Below are positions 22,550-31,471 of a DNA stretch of 64,000 bases, one piece after another. The first letter of the stretch is position 1. Each line of letters starts with the position of its first letter. A program made the translations under genes and the position numbers. The notes below the pieces were generated by a model. It was not told the origin of the DNA and did not search any database. It was given only the letters and a program-made list of their open reading frames with translations. The stretch lies in NCBI GenBank assembly GCA_023362775.1, contig JALMGJ010000006.1:60432501-60496500 (forward strand), given 5' to 3'. The stretch is from Charina bottae (Eukaryota; Chordata; Lepidosauria; Squamata; Charinaidae).

Positions 22550-23066
22550 CTAAGGGTCTTCCATCCGGTACCATCCAGAATCCATCAGAAAAAGTTGCCT
22601 CATAGTTTGCCTGCCACTGTTCCACCTCCCCCCTCTCAACGAAATTGTTGTATGGAAGAGACAATTGAAGATGAAACTCTGCAGCTGTGACAGAGAGAGA
22701 GAGAGGCTGCAGGGCGGCCCATTTCGCTGTAGCATCAGCGAAAGCGTTTCCCTTTGTAACCAGGGAGACGCCCTGTTGATGTGCAAGGCCGTGCACTACG
22801 GCCAGAGCCTTAGGGAGCATAATGGCTTTGAAAAGGGAGGCTAGGAGGGTAGCATGAGCAATGGGGGCACCAGAAGAAGTAAGGAAGCCCCGCTGTTTCC
22901 ACAGGGCTCCTGTAGCATGGCAAACCCCAAAGGCATATTTAGAATCCATGTAGACCGTCACATGGAGGGTGCGGGCAGCCTTGCAAGCCTCGGTCAGGGC
23001 AATGAGTTCTGCGGCTTGGGCACCGTGGGAAGGGGAAAGTCCAAAATTAATCCATTGGGAGTACAT
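22550..23066 (-). pseudogene. pol: ERV RNase H region
   Basis: The frame at 23066-22419 shows RNase H features in order: AAELIALTEACKAA (acidic residue and helix), YMDSKYAFGVCHATG (the DS motif), WKQRGFLTSSG, VHGLAHQQG and GNAFADATAKWAA (the final D). The segment between RNase H and the integrase zinc finger follows (VPDGRPL). It is directly preceded by protease C-terminal sequence instead of reverse transcriptase, showing an internal deletion. Confidence 0.82.
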
Positions 23067-23457
23067 TTAATAGTGGCCCCGAGTTTACAGAGTAAATCAC
23101 GACCTAGGAGAAAAACAGAAGATTCAGAACAAACAGTAAAAGCATGTTCAACAGTGAGAGGACCCACCTCTACTGTTAAGGGGTCAGTAACATTTACAGG
23201 AATGATCCCCCAACCCCAATAATATGATCAGAAATCCCAGAAAGAACAGTAGGGGAAGAGGGAGGGTGAGTTAGTAAGGATGCAGTGGCCCCAGTATCAA
23301 CCAGGCAGTGATACTGTTGACCACCTATAGTTAAAGGAAGAAAAGGTTCTCCTCCAGGTCCAGAATGTATAGGTAACATGAGTGCACTCAAAGGTAAGGT
23401 TGCTTGTAGAGCCAGCTGGTTGAGAAGAATCAGTGACAGGCAAAACTGGATACACAT
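23050..23457 (-). pseudogene. pro: ERV protease region
   Basis: The minus-strand frame 23457-23194 has the aspartic protease active site CLVDTGATASLL; a second broken part near 23130-23080 has the C-terminal LLGRDLLCKLGA motif. Retroviral proteases work as dimers to mature Gag and Pol. The two parts are in different frames and no upstream Gag fusion is open, so it is not functional. Confidence 0.8.
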
Positions 23458-23459
23458 GA

Positions 23460-25047
23460 GAAGGTTCTGGAGGGAAAGGTGTGTGGGTCAAAACGTATCT
23501 CTCAAGGGCTCTAAGATATGTGTTTGCAAACACAAAAATATATGGGGTGGTTCCCAAATGTATAACTTTATGTTTGTGCAGCAGGATCACCCCTATTTTC
23601 ATCCTGCTACTTTATTAGTTGGTCCAGGTGTTGGGGTCACAGCAACAAAGCACAGTGGAAACATAACAATTTCCTTTCTTTTTCCCCTCTGTGATTCACT
23701 CCACATCAACTCTCTCCCAAGCCATCTCAACATCACAAATACATTCCTGTATCTCCATCTTCACTTCATTCAACTTACTCTCACCCAACTTACAATATTC
23801 TTTCCTCACATTCCCATCTCTTACTTCCATACAGATCAAATTGGTTACCTACTTACAGCAGAAGTAACATGCAAAGAGGCAAACAATAGATCTGCAAACA
23901 ACAAATTATTTTCCAACACCCTCCCCAAGTCTCGGTCTTTAAATTGAAAAAACAAAAATAAGTTGAAACAGCATTTCGGTGTTTTGGCAGAGCTCCATCA
24001 GGTTTTGTCTGGGAGCAGGCAGCAGACGCAGCATAGGAGCTGATTTCTTCTCCGCCTCTTCTGTCCTTCAGTAGCAAACAGTCAGTGAAACAGTCAGTGG
24101 GAGGGGGAACCTCAAGGAGAGTAGGCACACACAAAAAAAATGACAGGAGAAAGCTATGTAGATGTCAGGAACAGAAGGCTGTCCTTGCAGGGTCTCCTCT
24201 CTTTCTAAACACTTTTCTGGAGAGACAGCAGCCAGCCAACCACTCATAAGGGACATACCTCAAGTTAGCAGAAAGGATTTCCAAGCTGAGTGAAAGAGAG
24301 CTTACAACTGATTAGTTTACACACTTTTTTCAAACATCAAACACCATACCACACAATCAGGGCACACACAAGCCTTTCCCATGACATTCATCAGTTTAAT
24401 TCATGCTTTACTTATTGTAAAAGGAAAGGAGAAAAGTTAGGATCCCATGTCAGTCAGAACACACACTCCTTCTCCCAAGTCCCATCAAGCACAGCCTACC
24501 AGGGCACATACAGTCTTCAGTTCCTTACTTGCAACTAGGAAATCAGACAAACAGCCCTGATCAGCAAACAGGAGATTTATACAAACTTACACACACATAA
24601 GTGTAGCCCAGTTGGAGTAAAAAAAAAAACATAATGAAAACCAAACCAGGGGAGACAGAAACACACACAGATAGAAAGAGCTTCTCATGTATACACACAC
24701 AACCTTTCACAGGAAATCAATTTTCTTCCCCCTTTCCCTTTCCAAAGGTGGCAAACATTCAATATGGCATGTACATAACATACAATAAAGATTATATGGT
24801 AAACAACAAACAACCTCACCTTTCTTCTTGTATGTACTCAACTTAGAAAACAAACACAAAACTTACACAACTACAGGAAGTGCAAATAACTGGACACATG
24901 GCACGATCAAATCCCATGTCCAACTATTCACAGTAAATAACAGAAAGGGTTGCATAGCCAAAAAGTTGGAAGAGCCACAGCCTGGCCAGAGCTATGGATC
25001 TCCAAAAATTCGAAGCATTCCCTTACTGTGGAGAAATTTAGTTCCGT
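23460..25047 (-). other. ERV interior without recognisable coding
   Basis: This stretch should hold most of gag. Frames of 60-190 codons exist on both strands, but I recognise no capsid or nucleocapsid motif (no CCHC box). It is A- and CA-rich on the plus strand. It may be highly diverged gag or non-viral filler acquired by a non-autonomous lineage. Confidence 0.45.
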
Positions 25048-25057
25048 AAAGGGACAG
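25048..25057. repeat. BovB 1 target-site duplication, left copy
   Basis: AAAGGGACAG here and at 28272-28281. The 10 bp after it (to 25067) include a second AAAGGGA, possibly untemplated or target-derived filler at the 5' junction. Confidence 0.75.
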
Positions 25058-25067
25058 GGAAAGGGAA

Positions 25068-25126
25068 GCCCCTTCATGGATCACTGCCTTGTCGTGGCGA
25101 AGGGGCTTGCGTAACTCAATGAAGTC
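25068..25126 (+). ncRNA. Nested 5' hairpins of BovB 1: candidate HDV-like ribozyme
   Basis: GCCCCTTC (25068-25075) pairs with GAAGGGGC (25099-25106). Inside, GCC (25086-25088) pairs with GGC (25096-25098) around the loop TTGTCGT. A third weak hairpin TTGCG/CTCAA (25107-25119) follows, then TGAAGTC, whose AGT could pair with ACT (25083-25085). The topology (P1, P3, P4, P2 pseudoknot) is that of HDV-like ribozymes known at the 5' ends of R2 and some RTE elements. P2 is only 3 bp and the expected catalytic C after P4 reads T, so activity is doubtful. Confidence 0.4.
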
Positions 25127-25225
25127 AGGTCAAGAAGAACAGGTCATGATGGAGAGTTCTGACAAAACGTGGTCCACTGGAGGAGGGAATGGCAAACCAC
25201 TCCAGTATCCTTGCCAAGAAAACCC

Positions 25226-28200
25226 ATGGACAGTATCAAAAGGCTAAAAGATATGACGCCGGAAGATGAGCCCCTCAGGTCGGAAGGTGTCCAAAATGCT
25301 ACTGGGGAAGAGCGGAGGGCAATTCCGAGTAGCTCCAGAAAGTGTGAAACGGCTGGGCCAAAGCCGAAAGGACGCTCAGTTGTGGATGTGTCTGGAAGTG
25401 GAAGGAAAGTCCGATGCTGTAAAGAACAATATTGCATAGGAACCTGGAATGTAAGAACTATGAATCAAGGTAAGCTGGATGTGGTCAAACATGAGATGAC
25501 AAGATTGAACATCGACATATTGGGAATCAGCGAACTAAAATGGACAGGAATGGGCGAATTTAATTCAGGAGACCATTATATATACTACTGTGGGCAAGAA
25601 TCCCTTAGAAGAAATGGAGTAGCTCTCATAGTCAATAAAAGAGTGGGAAAGGCAGTACTGGGGTACAACCTCAAAAACGACAGAATGCTTTCAGTTCGAA
25701 TCCAAGGCAAACCATTCAACATCACAGTGATCCAAGTCTATGCCCCAACCACTGATGCCAAAGAAGCTGAAGTTGACCGGTTCTATGAAGACCTACAACA
25801 CCTTCTAGAACTAACACCAAAAAAAGATGTCCTTTTCATCATAGGGGACTGGAATGCTAAGGTAGGAAGTCAAAAAATAACCGGAATAACAGGCAAGTTC
25901 GGCCTCGGAGTACAAAATGAAGCAGGGCAAAGGCTAATAGAGTTTTGTCAAGAGAACACGCTGGTCATAGCAAACACTCTTTTCCAACAACACAAGAGAC
26001 GACTCTACACATGGACATCACCAGATGGTCAATACCGAAATCAGATTGATTATATACTTTGCAGCCAAAGATGGAGAAGCTCTATACAATCAGCAAAAAC
26101 AAGACCTGGAGCTGACTGTGGCTCAGATCATGAGCTTCTTATTGCAAAATTTAGGCTTAAATTGAAGAACGTAGAGAAAACCACTAGACCAATCAGGTAT
26201 GACCTAAATCATATCCCTTATGAATATACAGTGGAGGTGAGGAATAGATTTAAAGGATTAGATCTGGTAGACAGAGTGCCTGAAGAACTATGGATGGAGG
26301 TTCGTAACATTGTACAGGAGGCAGCAACTAAAACCATCCCAAAGAAAAAGAAATGCAAGAAAGCAAAGTGGCTGACTGATGAGGCTTTACAAATAGCTGA
26401 GGAAAGAAGGGAAGCAAAAGGCAAGGGAGAAAGGGAAAGATATAAACAACTGAATGCAGAATTCCAGAGAATAGCAAGGAGAGATAAGAAGGCCTTCTTA
26501 AATGAACAATGCAAAGAAATCGAGGAAAACAATAGAATGGGGAAGACTAGAGATCTCTTCAAGAAAATCGGAGATATCAAGGGAACGTTTTGTGCAAAGA
26601 TGGGCATGATAAAGGACAAAAAAGGCAGGGACCTAACAGAAGCAGAAGAGATTAAGAAGAGGTGGCAAGAATACACAGAAGAACTATACAAGAAAGATCT
26701 TAATATCCCTGATAAATACAATGGTGTGGTCACTGACCTTGAGCCGGACATCCTAGAAAGTGAAGTCAAGTGGGCCTTAGGAAGCATTACTAACAACAAA
26801 GCTAGCGGAGAAGATAGTATCCCAGCTGAGCTATTTAAAATCCTAAAAGATGATGCTGTTAAAGTGCTGCACTCAATATGCCAACAAATTTGGAAAACTC
26901 AACAGTGGCCACAGGATTGGAAAAGGTCAGTTTACGTTCCAATTCCAAAGAAAGGCAATGCCAAAGAATGTTCAAACTACCGTACAATTGCACTCATTTC
27001 ACATGCCAGCAAGGTTATGCTCAAAATCCTACAAGCTAGGCTTCAGCAGCATGTGAACCGAGAACTACCAGAAGTGCAAGCTGGGTTTCGAAGAGGCAGA
27101 GGAACTAGAGATCAGATTGCCAACATTCGCTGGATCATGGAAAAAGCAAGAGAGTTCCAGAAAAACATCTACTTCTGCTTCATTGACTACGCTAAAGCCT
27201 TTGATTGTGTGGATCACAACAAACTGTGGCAAATTCTTAAAGAGATGGGAGTACCAGACCACCTTACCTGTCTCCTGAGAAACCTGTATGTGGGTCAAGA
27301 AGCAACAGTTAGAACCGGACATGGAACAACCGACTGGTTCAAAATTGGGAAAGGAGTACGACAAGGCTGTATATTATCACCGTGCTTATTTAACTTATAT
27401 GCAGAGTACATCATGAGAAATGCCGGGCTGGATGAATCACAAGCCGGAGTTAAGATTGCCGGGAAAAATATCAACAACCTCAGATATGCAGACGATACCA
27501 CCCTAATGGCAGAAAGTGAAGAGGAACTAAAGAGCCTCTTGATGAGGGTGAAAGAGGAGAGTGCAAAAGCTGGCTTGAAACTCAACATTAAAAAAACCCA
27601 GATCATGGCATCTGGTCCCATCACTTCCTGGCAAATAGAAGGGGAAGAAATGGAAGCAGTGACAGATTTTATTTTCTTGGGCTCCAAGATCACCGCAGAC
27701 GGTGACTGCAGCCATGAAATTAAAAGACGCTTGCTCCTTGGAAGGAAAGCTATGGCAAACCTAGACAGCATATTAAAAAGCAGAGACATCACCTTGCCGA
27801 CAAAGGTCCGTATAGTTAAAGCTATGGTTTTTCCAGTAGCAATGTATGGCTGTGAGAGTTGGACCATAAGGAAGGCTGAGCGCCGAAGAATTGATGCTTT
27901 CGAGCTGTGGTGCTGGAGAAGACTCTTGAGAGTCCCTTGGACTGCAAGGAGGTCAAACCAGTCAATCCTAAAGGAAATCAACCCTGACTGCTCATTGGAA
28001 GGACAGATGCTGAAGCTGAAGCTCAAATACTTTGGCCACCTAATGAGAAGAGAGGACTCACTGGAAAAGACCCTGATGCTGGGAAAGACTGAGGGCAAAA
28101 GGAGAAGGGGACGGCAGAGGATGAGATGGTTAGATAGCATCACCGATGTAATGAACATGAATTTGAGTAAACTCCGAGAGACAGTGGAGGACAGGAAGGC

Positions 28201-28255
28201 CTGGCGTGCTATGGTCCATGAGGTCACGAAGAGTCGGACACGACTGAACGACTGA
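25226..28255 (+). CDS. BovB 1 ORF: endonuclease / reverse transcriptase
   Basis: 1009 codons from the first ATG; the frame is open upstream to 25163 but without an ATG. The second BovB starts at the homologous ATG (M-D start, NATGEE shared) and has 1010 codons, which supports this start. Domains: N-terminal linker to about residue 80; AP-type endonuclease from GTWNVRTMNQGKLD through GDWNAKVGSQ to QIDYILCSQRW and SDHELLIAKF (about 85-320); a Lys-rich linker; reverse transcriptase with KAFDCVDHNKLW, GVRQGCILSPCLFN and the catalytic YADDTTLMAES (about 520-790); and a C-terminal region with YGCESWTIRKAERRRIDAFE. It nicks target DNA and reverse-transcribes its RNA at the nick, probably also serving the SINEs that share its tail. 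No stop or frameshift, key residues present. Confidence 0.95.
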   Translation: MDSIKRLKDMTPEDEPLRSEGVQNATGEERRAIPSSSRKCETAGPKPKGRSVVDVSGSGRKVRCCKEQYCIGTWNVRTMNQGKLDVVKHEMTRLNIDILGISELKWTGMGEFNSGDHYIYYCGQESLRRNGVALIVNKRVGKAVLGYNLKNDRMLSVRIQGKPFNITVIQVYAPTTDAKEAEVDRFYEDLQHLLELTPKKDVLFIIGDWNAKVGSQKITGITGKFGLGVQNEAGQRLIEFCQENTLVIANTLFQQHKRRLYTWTSPDGQYRNQIDYILCSQRWRSSIQSAKTRPGADCGSDHELLIAKFRLKLKNVEKTTRPIRYDLNHIPYEYTVEVRNRFKGLDLVDRVPEELWMEVRNIVQEAATKTIPKKKKCKKAKWLTDEALQIAEERREAKGKGERERYKQLNAEFQRIARRDKKAFLNEQCKEIEENNRMGKTRDLFKKIGDIKGTFCAKMGMIKDKKGRDLTEAEEIKKRWQEYTEELYKKDLNIPDKYNGVVTDLEPDILESEVKWALGSITNNKASGEDSIPAELFKILKDDAVKVLHSICQQIWKTQQWPQDWKRSVYVPIPKKGNAKECSNYRTIALISHASKVMLKILQARLQQHVNRELPEVQAGFRRGRGTRDQIANIRWIMEKAREFQKNIYFCFIDYAKAFDCVDHNKLWQILKEMGVPDHLTCLLRNLYVGQEATVRTGHGTTDWFKIGKGVRQGCILSPCLFNLYAEYIMRNAGLDESQAGVKIAGKNINNLRYADDTTLMAESEEELKSLLMRVKEESAKAGLKLNIKKTQIMASGPITSWQIEGEEMEAVTDFIFLGSKITADGDCSHEIKRRLLLGRKAMANLDSILKSRDITLPTKVRIVKAMVFPVAMYGCESWTIRKAERRRIDAFELWCWRRLLRVPWTARRSNQSILKEINPDCSLEGQMLKLKLKYFGHLMRREDSLEKTLMLGKTEGKRRRGRQRMRWLDSITDVMNMNLSKLRETVEDRKAWRAMVHEVTKSRTRLND

Positions 28256-28271
28256 ACAACAACAACAACAA

Positions 28272-28281
28272 AAAGGGACAG
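28272..28281. repeat. BovB 1 target-site duplication, right copy
   Basis: AAAGGGACAG, identical to 25048-25057. Confidence 0.75.
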
Positions 28282-28540
28282 ACTCACATTTAACTCCTAA
28301 AGGGACAAACTGACATACATACAGTACATACATACATACATACACACACAAACACACAACCTGCACCATTTCCCTCAACAAATATAGATAGAAATGTACA
28401 GACTAATACTTAACAAACAGAAAACATTTTGGTTACAGATACTTACACAAATATTTGAGCTTAACTGGCATGATCATGTTGTAAGTGTTTTAAAAGTCTT
28501 AAGTTTCTCATAGTGGAAAGTACCCAAGCTTGACCAGGGT

Positions 28541-28885
28541 TCACCTGACCACCTGGAGACTTCCTAACGAAGGTTGGGAATCAGGAGCACTGGCAATTGA
28601 GGGTGGGTCTGCAAGCTCATTCCAGCAATGCCAATAGGATAATTGGTCAGGGTTATTTCTTTTCAGCTGAAGTTTAAGAAGCTTCAATTTCTCACAGTGA
28701 AATGTACCCATAGGAGGCCAGATTGCATTACCGCTTGTGTCTAAATATTGAGTCCATTCTATACATAGCTCACGTGCACGTCTTTTCTTCATTCCTGGCT
28801 GGGTGGGCAAAATCCCCTTATCCCAAGCCTTCAACAACGCCCCTAAGGGGGAAGATGGGGGTACCGTCGACTTAGTATTCCCCAT
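28541..28885 (-). pseudogene. gag: ERV gag N-terminus (matrix-like)
   Basis: 114 codons from an ATG giving MGNTKS, a Gly-2 start suitable for N-terminal myristoylation as in retroviral matrix proteins. An upstream in-frame codon would add nine residues but the MG start fits the family better. The segment contains LGALLKAWDKG and WPPMGTFH, which resemble the matrix domain of gammaretrovirus-like Gag. The frame stops at 28541, long before capsid, so it is truncated. The position, about 490 bp inside the 5' LTR, is right for gag. Confidence 0.7.
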
Positions 28886-29359
28886 AACCACTCGTGTCCC
28901 TAAGCATGGCACCGGTGCCCGTCGGATTTGGGGTGTGTCTAAACACCCAGAGACTCCCTATTAGAGTACCGACCCTCTGCGCGCTTCCAAGTCTTCAATT
29001 ACTTATTCACCTTTTTCTACTTTTAGCTCACAAGCGGTAATTGCCCAGTTATAGTTCATTCATGCATTCAGTCACAACCTGTCCAGGCACGCGTATCGCC
29101 CTGGTCGACAGTCGGGTTTTATAAAAGGAATCAAGCACACACATTCACTGGGCTTATAAAAGGAATAAATTTTTCAGGTACTCACCCACTGTGGAGTTGT
29201 CCTAGGTTCATGCAATCGGCTGGCATAAAAAACCCAAAGTTCCCTTTACTACCCTCTGGGCGGTCCCACAGGAAAATTAAAACCCTCTGGGCAAATGGCC
29301 CGGTGCCGGCAGGGCGTGTTATCCCCCTGGGACCCACTCCATTGGGTTAGCTCAGTAAA

Positions 29360-29377
29360 ACATCTGGGTCGCCAAAA
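29360..29377 (-). promoter_or_regulatory. ERV primer binding site candidate
   Basis: On the minus strand the sequence after the 5' LTR is TT then TTGGCGACCCAGATG. The TGG start two to three bases inside the LTR edge is as expected for pairing to a tRNA 3' CCA. I could not assign the tRNA by eye. Confidence 0.6.
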
Positions 29378-29927
29378 TGTTAGAAGTAAATTTTATCTTA
29401 CCAAGTTCGTTCCTGAGCCGGGAGTAAAGAAATTGACCAATTGCATGAAGTTAGGAGTTTATTCACCCAAGAGCAAAAGCAATGACAGCAAGCTGTTAGG
29501 TGGGCGGCCGCGCAGGACCCCCTTCCTACAGCACATTATATAGATTCCATTCAACTCCTCCTTTAGAAGACCACCCCTTACTCAGTTACCCATACTCCAC
29601 CTTTCCCTCATTCCATATTAGGAATTTCCTTCCTTCACTCCACATTAGGAACTTCCTTCCATCCTTGCTAGGGCTCCTTGACCGTTATTAAACAATATAT
29701 TTCCCCCGGAAAAGCTGTCCTTGGAAAGTACACTTTATCTTTCTATGGGCACAGCTATCTATCAAGGCCTGCTAGAAAGGAAGGGTAAGAAAGTTAACAA
29801 AACTCTTCAAGGAAATACAAAATGGTTTCAGAGCCATAATACAAGTGCATATGTTTCTAATATATGAATATGAAATATATTTGTATTTATATATACAGAA
29901 ATGTAAGAATATGTTTACAATCCAACA
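29378..29927 (-). repeat. ERV 5' LTR
   Basis: 550 bp, the same length and boundaries (TGTTAGA...TCCAACA) as the LTR at 20826-21375. Differences seen include CTGGGAG/CCGGGAG, AAACTG/AAATTG, GGGTGACC/GGGCGGCC, CCATATT/CCACATT and CCCCTGGAG/CCCCCGGAA. As the ERV runs on the minus strand, this is the transcribing 5' LTR, with the same TATA-like and AATAAA signals. Confidence 0.93.
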
Positions 29928-29931
29928 TACT
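29928..29931. repeat. ERV target-site duplication (TACT), right copy
   Basis: Matches 20822-20825. Confidence 0.8.
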
Positions 29932-30240
29932 TTTGCATAAATCAATAAATGTAACAAATAAAAATAATAAAGATTATGCAGTATTCCAGTCTCAGTTGTG
30001 GGAGCATACAGCCGGTTTAAGCCCCCTCATGTTTACTTTTGACTAAAAAAAAAGAGACATAGGGTTCTGGTTTGTGAGTAGCATTTTGTACTACCTTCAT
30101 TGGTGATATCAATTCTGCCTCAGCAATTGGTGCTCTCCTCACATATTTCACACATGGTAACTTAAGCAAAAGAATTGCTGCGTTACCCTGGTTTCACTCG
30201 CAGATGAGAAAAACAACCACCAATCGCTCTTCGACTAGAA

Positions 30241-30497
30241 TAGAACTTTCCAAACTGTGTCGCGACACGTTAGTGTGTCGGCTGCAGTGTCTGGGTGTGT
30301 CATGGCTGCTGCTGCCTCCGAGCCCTGCCAGGATTTCACGCAGGTCCTAGTGCCTGCCTTGTGCCTTGCTGCCTCCAAACCTGCTGTGATTCTGCTCAGG
30401 TCCTAGTGCCTGCCTTGTGCCCTGCTGTAAAAGTGTGTCGCGAAATGATGCATGTCTAAAAAGTGTGTCACCAACATGAAAAGTTTGGAAAGCTCTG
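30241..30497. mobile_element. hAT MITE, AGCTTTCCAAAC family, copy 1
   Basis: 257 bp between 8-bp duplications GACTAGAA (30233-30240 and 30498-30505). Termini TAGAACTTTCCAAACTGTG and AGTTTGGAAAGCTCTG are imperfect inverted repeats. The interior has two copies of CAGGTCCTAGTGCCTGCCTT about 70 bp apart; the copy at 35007 has one, so this copy carries an internal duplication of about 50 bp. No transposase frame. Confidence 0.9.
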
Positions 30498-30505
30498 GAC
30501 TAGAA

Positions 30506-31405
30506 CATCTGTCAAAATCTGGTCCTGAGCTAGCTGATCCAGGGTGTGTGTGGATGGCTTTATCTGGTATAGCAGGCAATGTTCCCAAGATCCATGTTAA
30601 AAATTAATACAACCTACTTCTCCTGGCAGCCTAAAAATGGCAGCAATTTGGAAGCTATCCTTATGGAAGCTAGGTGCCAAATATCTCCCGCAGCCTAAGC
30701 TAAAATGGAAGCTGGGCAAATTCAAACACCTGGCCACATCATCATTAGTATTGTCAAGGAAGTGCCATTGAGGCTAATGAAGGACCCAAAACATGAAAGG
30801 GCAACAACTACTCTTGCTCAACTAAATGTTGATAATACATGGCAGGTCTGCAGGCTATCCACTGCTGGACTGTGGATGAAAGAGGAGTTATTACAAACCG
30901 ATTTGGCATTTACCATCAAAAGCCTAAGGCCACCTGTGATTCTTTCACTAGGACTCAGGAGTGAGGTTTCCAGGCCAGAAGTAGGGACTGCCACCAGGTT
31001 GGCAGTCTTTCTTTCCCTAAACTGTAAGCCGAGTACCTCCCATCACATCACCTTCATCCCACCACAACTGGGAAAAATCTATCTGCATCCCCACCAACAG
31101 ACTCCAAGCTCCCACCAATAAACTCAGCCATACTACTGCTTCCACATCCCTAAGAAACAGGTTGCCTGCACCATGGCCATGCTACTCCCATCGGCAACTC
31201 ACACAACCAAAAAGCACCTTAACCTATTGTCCTTCTGCAATCTATTGTAACCCTCTTAAAACCATTCTGAAGGTACAACTGGTATGACACTATCCTCTCA
31301 TTAAAAGTGAGGGCCCACCTCATGCTGTTTGCTTCTCATACGAAACAGCTGTTCCAGTTAGGTCCAGCTACTGGTCCTGCTGGCAACCTTACAATCCTCT
31401 GGAAT
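30506..31405. other. Unassigned stretch, no gene seen
   Basis: A 138-codon plus-strand frame (30705-31121) has no recognisable domain. Composition suggests an old interspersed repeat, unidentified. Confidence 0.4.
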
Positions 31406-31406
31406 G

Positions 31407-31419
31407 CCACTGATGAAGA

Positions 31420-31422
<3 letters not shown>
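31407..31422. repeat. Target-site duplication of L1-derived element, left copy
   Basis: CCACTGATGAAGATTC, identical to 32794-32809 (16 bp). Confidence 0.9.

Positions 31423-31468
<46 letters not shown>
31423..31468. repeat. (TA)n microsatellite at 3' tail
   Basis: About 23 TA units forming the tail of the element just described. Confidence 0.95.

Positions 31469-31471
<3 letters not shown>

Larger units (their letters stand above)
25058..28271 (+). mobile_element. BovB (RTE-clade) LINE, copy 1, intact
   Basis: A 3.2-kb non-LTR retrotransposon inserted into the ERV in opposite orientation, with 10-bp target duplications. It has a short 5'UTR with a nested hairpin (25068-25126), one long intact ORF, and a short 3' end finishing GTCGGACACGACTGAACGAC and then (AAC)n instead of poly(A), as is usual for BovB. 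Being nested in a recent ERV and undisrupted, it must be a young insertion and could still be active. By recollection of the ruminant BovB protein, this copy is close to it; BovB is the classic case of horizontal transfer between squamates and ruminants. Confidence 0.95.
20826..29927 (-). mobile_element. Class I endogenous retrovirus, defective, with nested BovB
   Basis: Complete provirus outline: two 550-bp LTRs, TACT target duplications, a primer-binding-site candidate, a gag start, protease, RNase H, integrase and a polypurine tract. Excluding the BovB insertion (25058-28271) it is about 5.9 kb, short for a gammaretrovirus-like provirus. The reverse transcriptase is missing between protease and RNase H, and only about 335 bp separate the last integrase-like frame from the 3' LTR, so there is no env. 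The capsid part of gag is not recognisable. LTR similarity points to recent integration, so this defective form was probably copied with proteins supplied by relatives. No open frame could make a working particle protein set. Confidence 0.9.

Noticed and set aside
25169..25225. Longer BovB 1 N-terminus of 1028 codons
   Set aside because: The extra 19 codons begin at GTG; the first ATG at 25226 lines up with the start of BovB 2.
26218..28381. Long minus-strand frames of up to 330 codons across BovB 1
   Set aside because: Antisense shadows of the BovB ORF; the same applies to the minus frames across 51796-53895.
20826..29927. Functional provirus
   Set aside because: RT and env are absent, gag stops after the matrix start, and integrase is frameshifted; a BovB also interrupts it.
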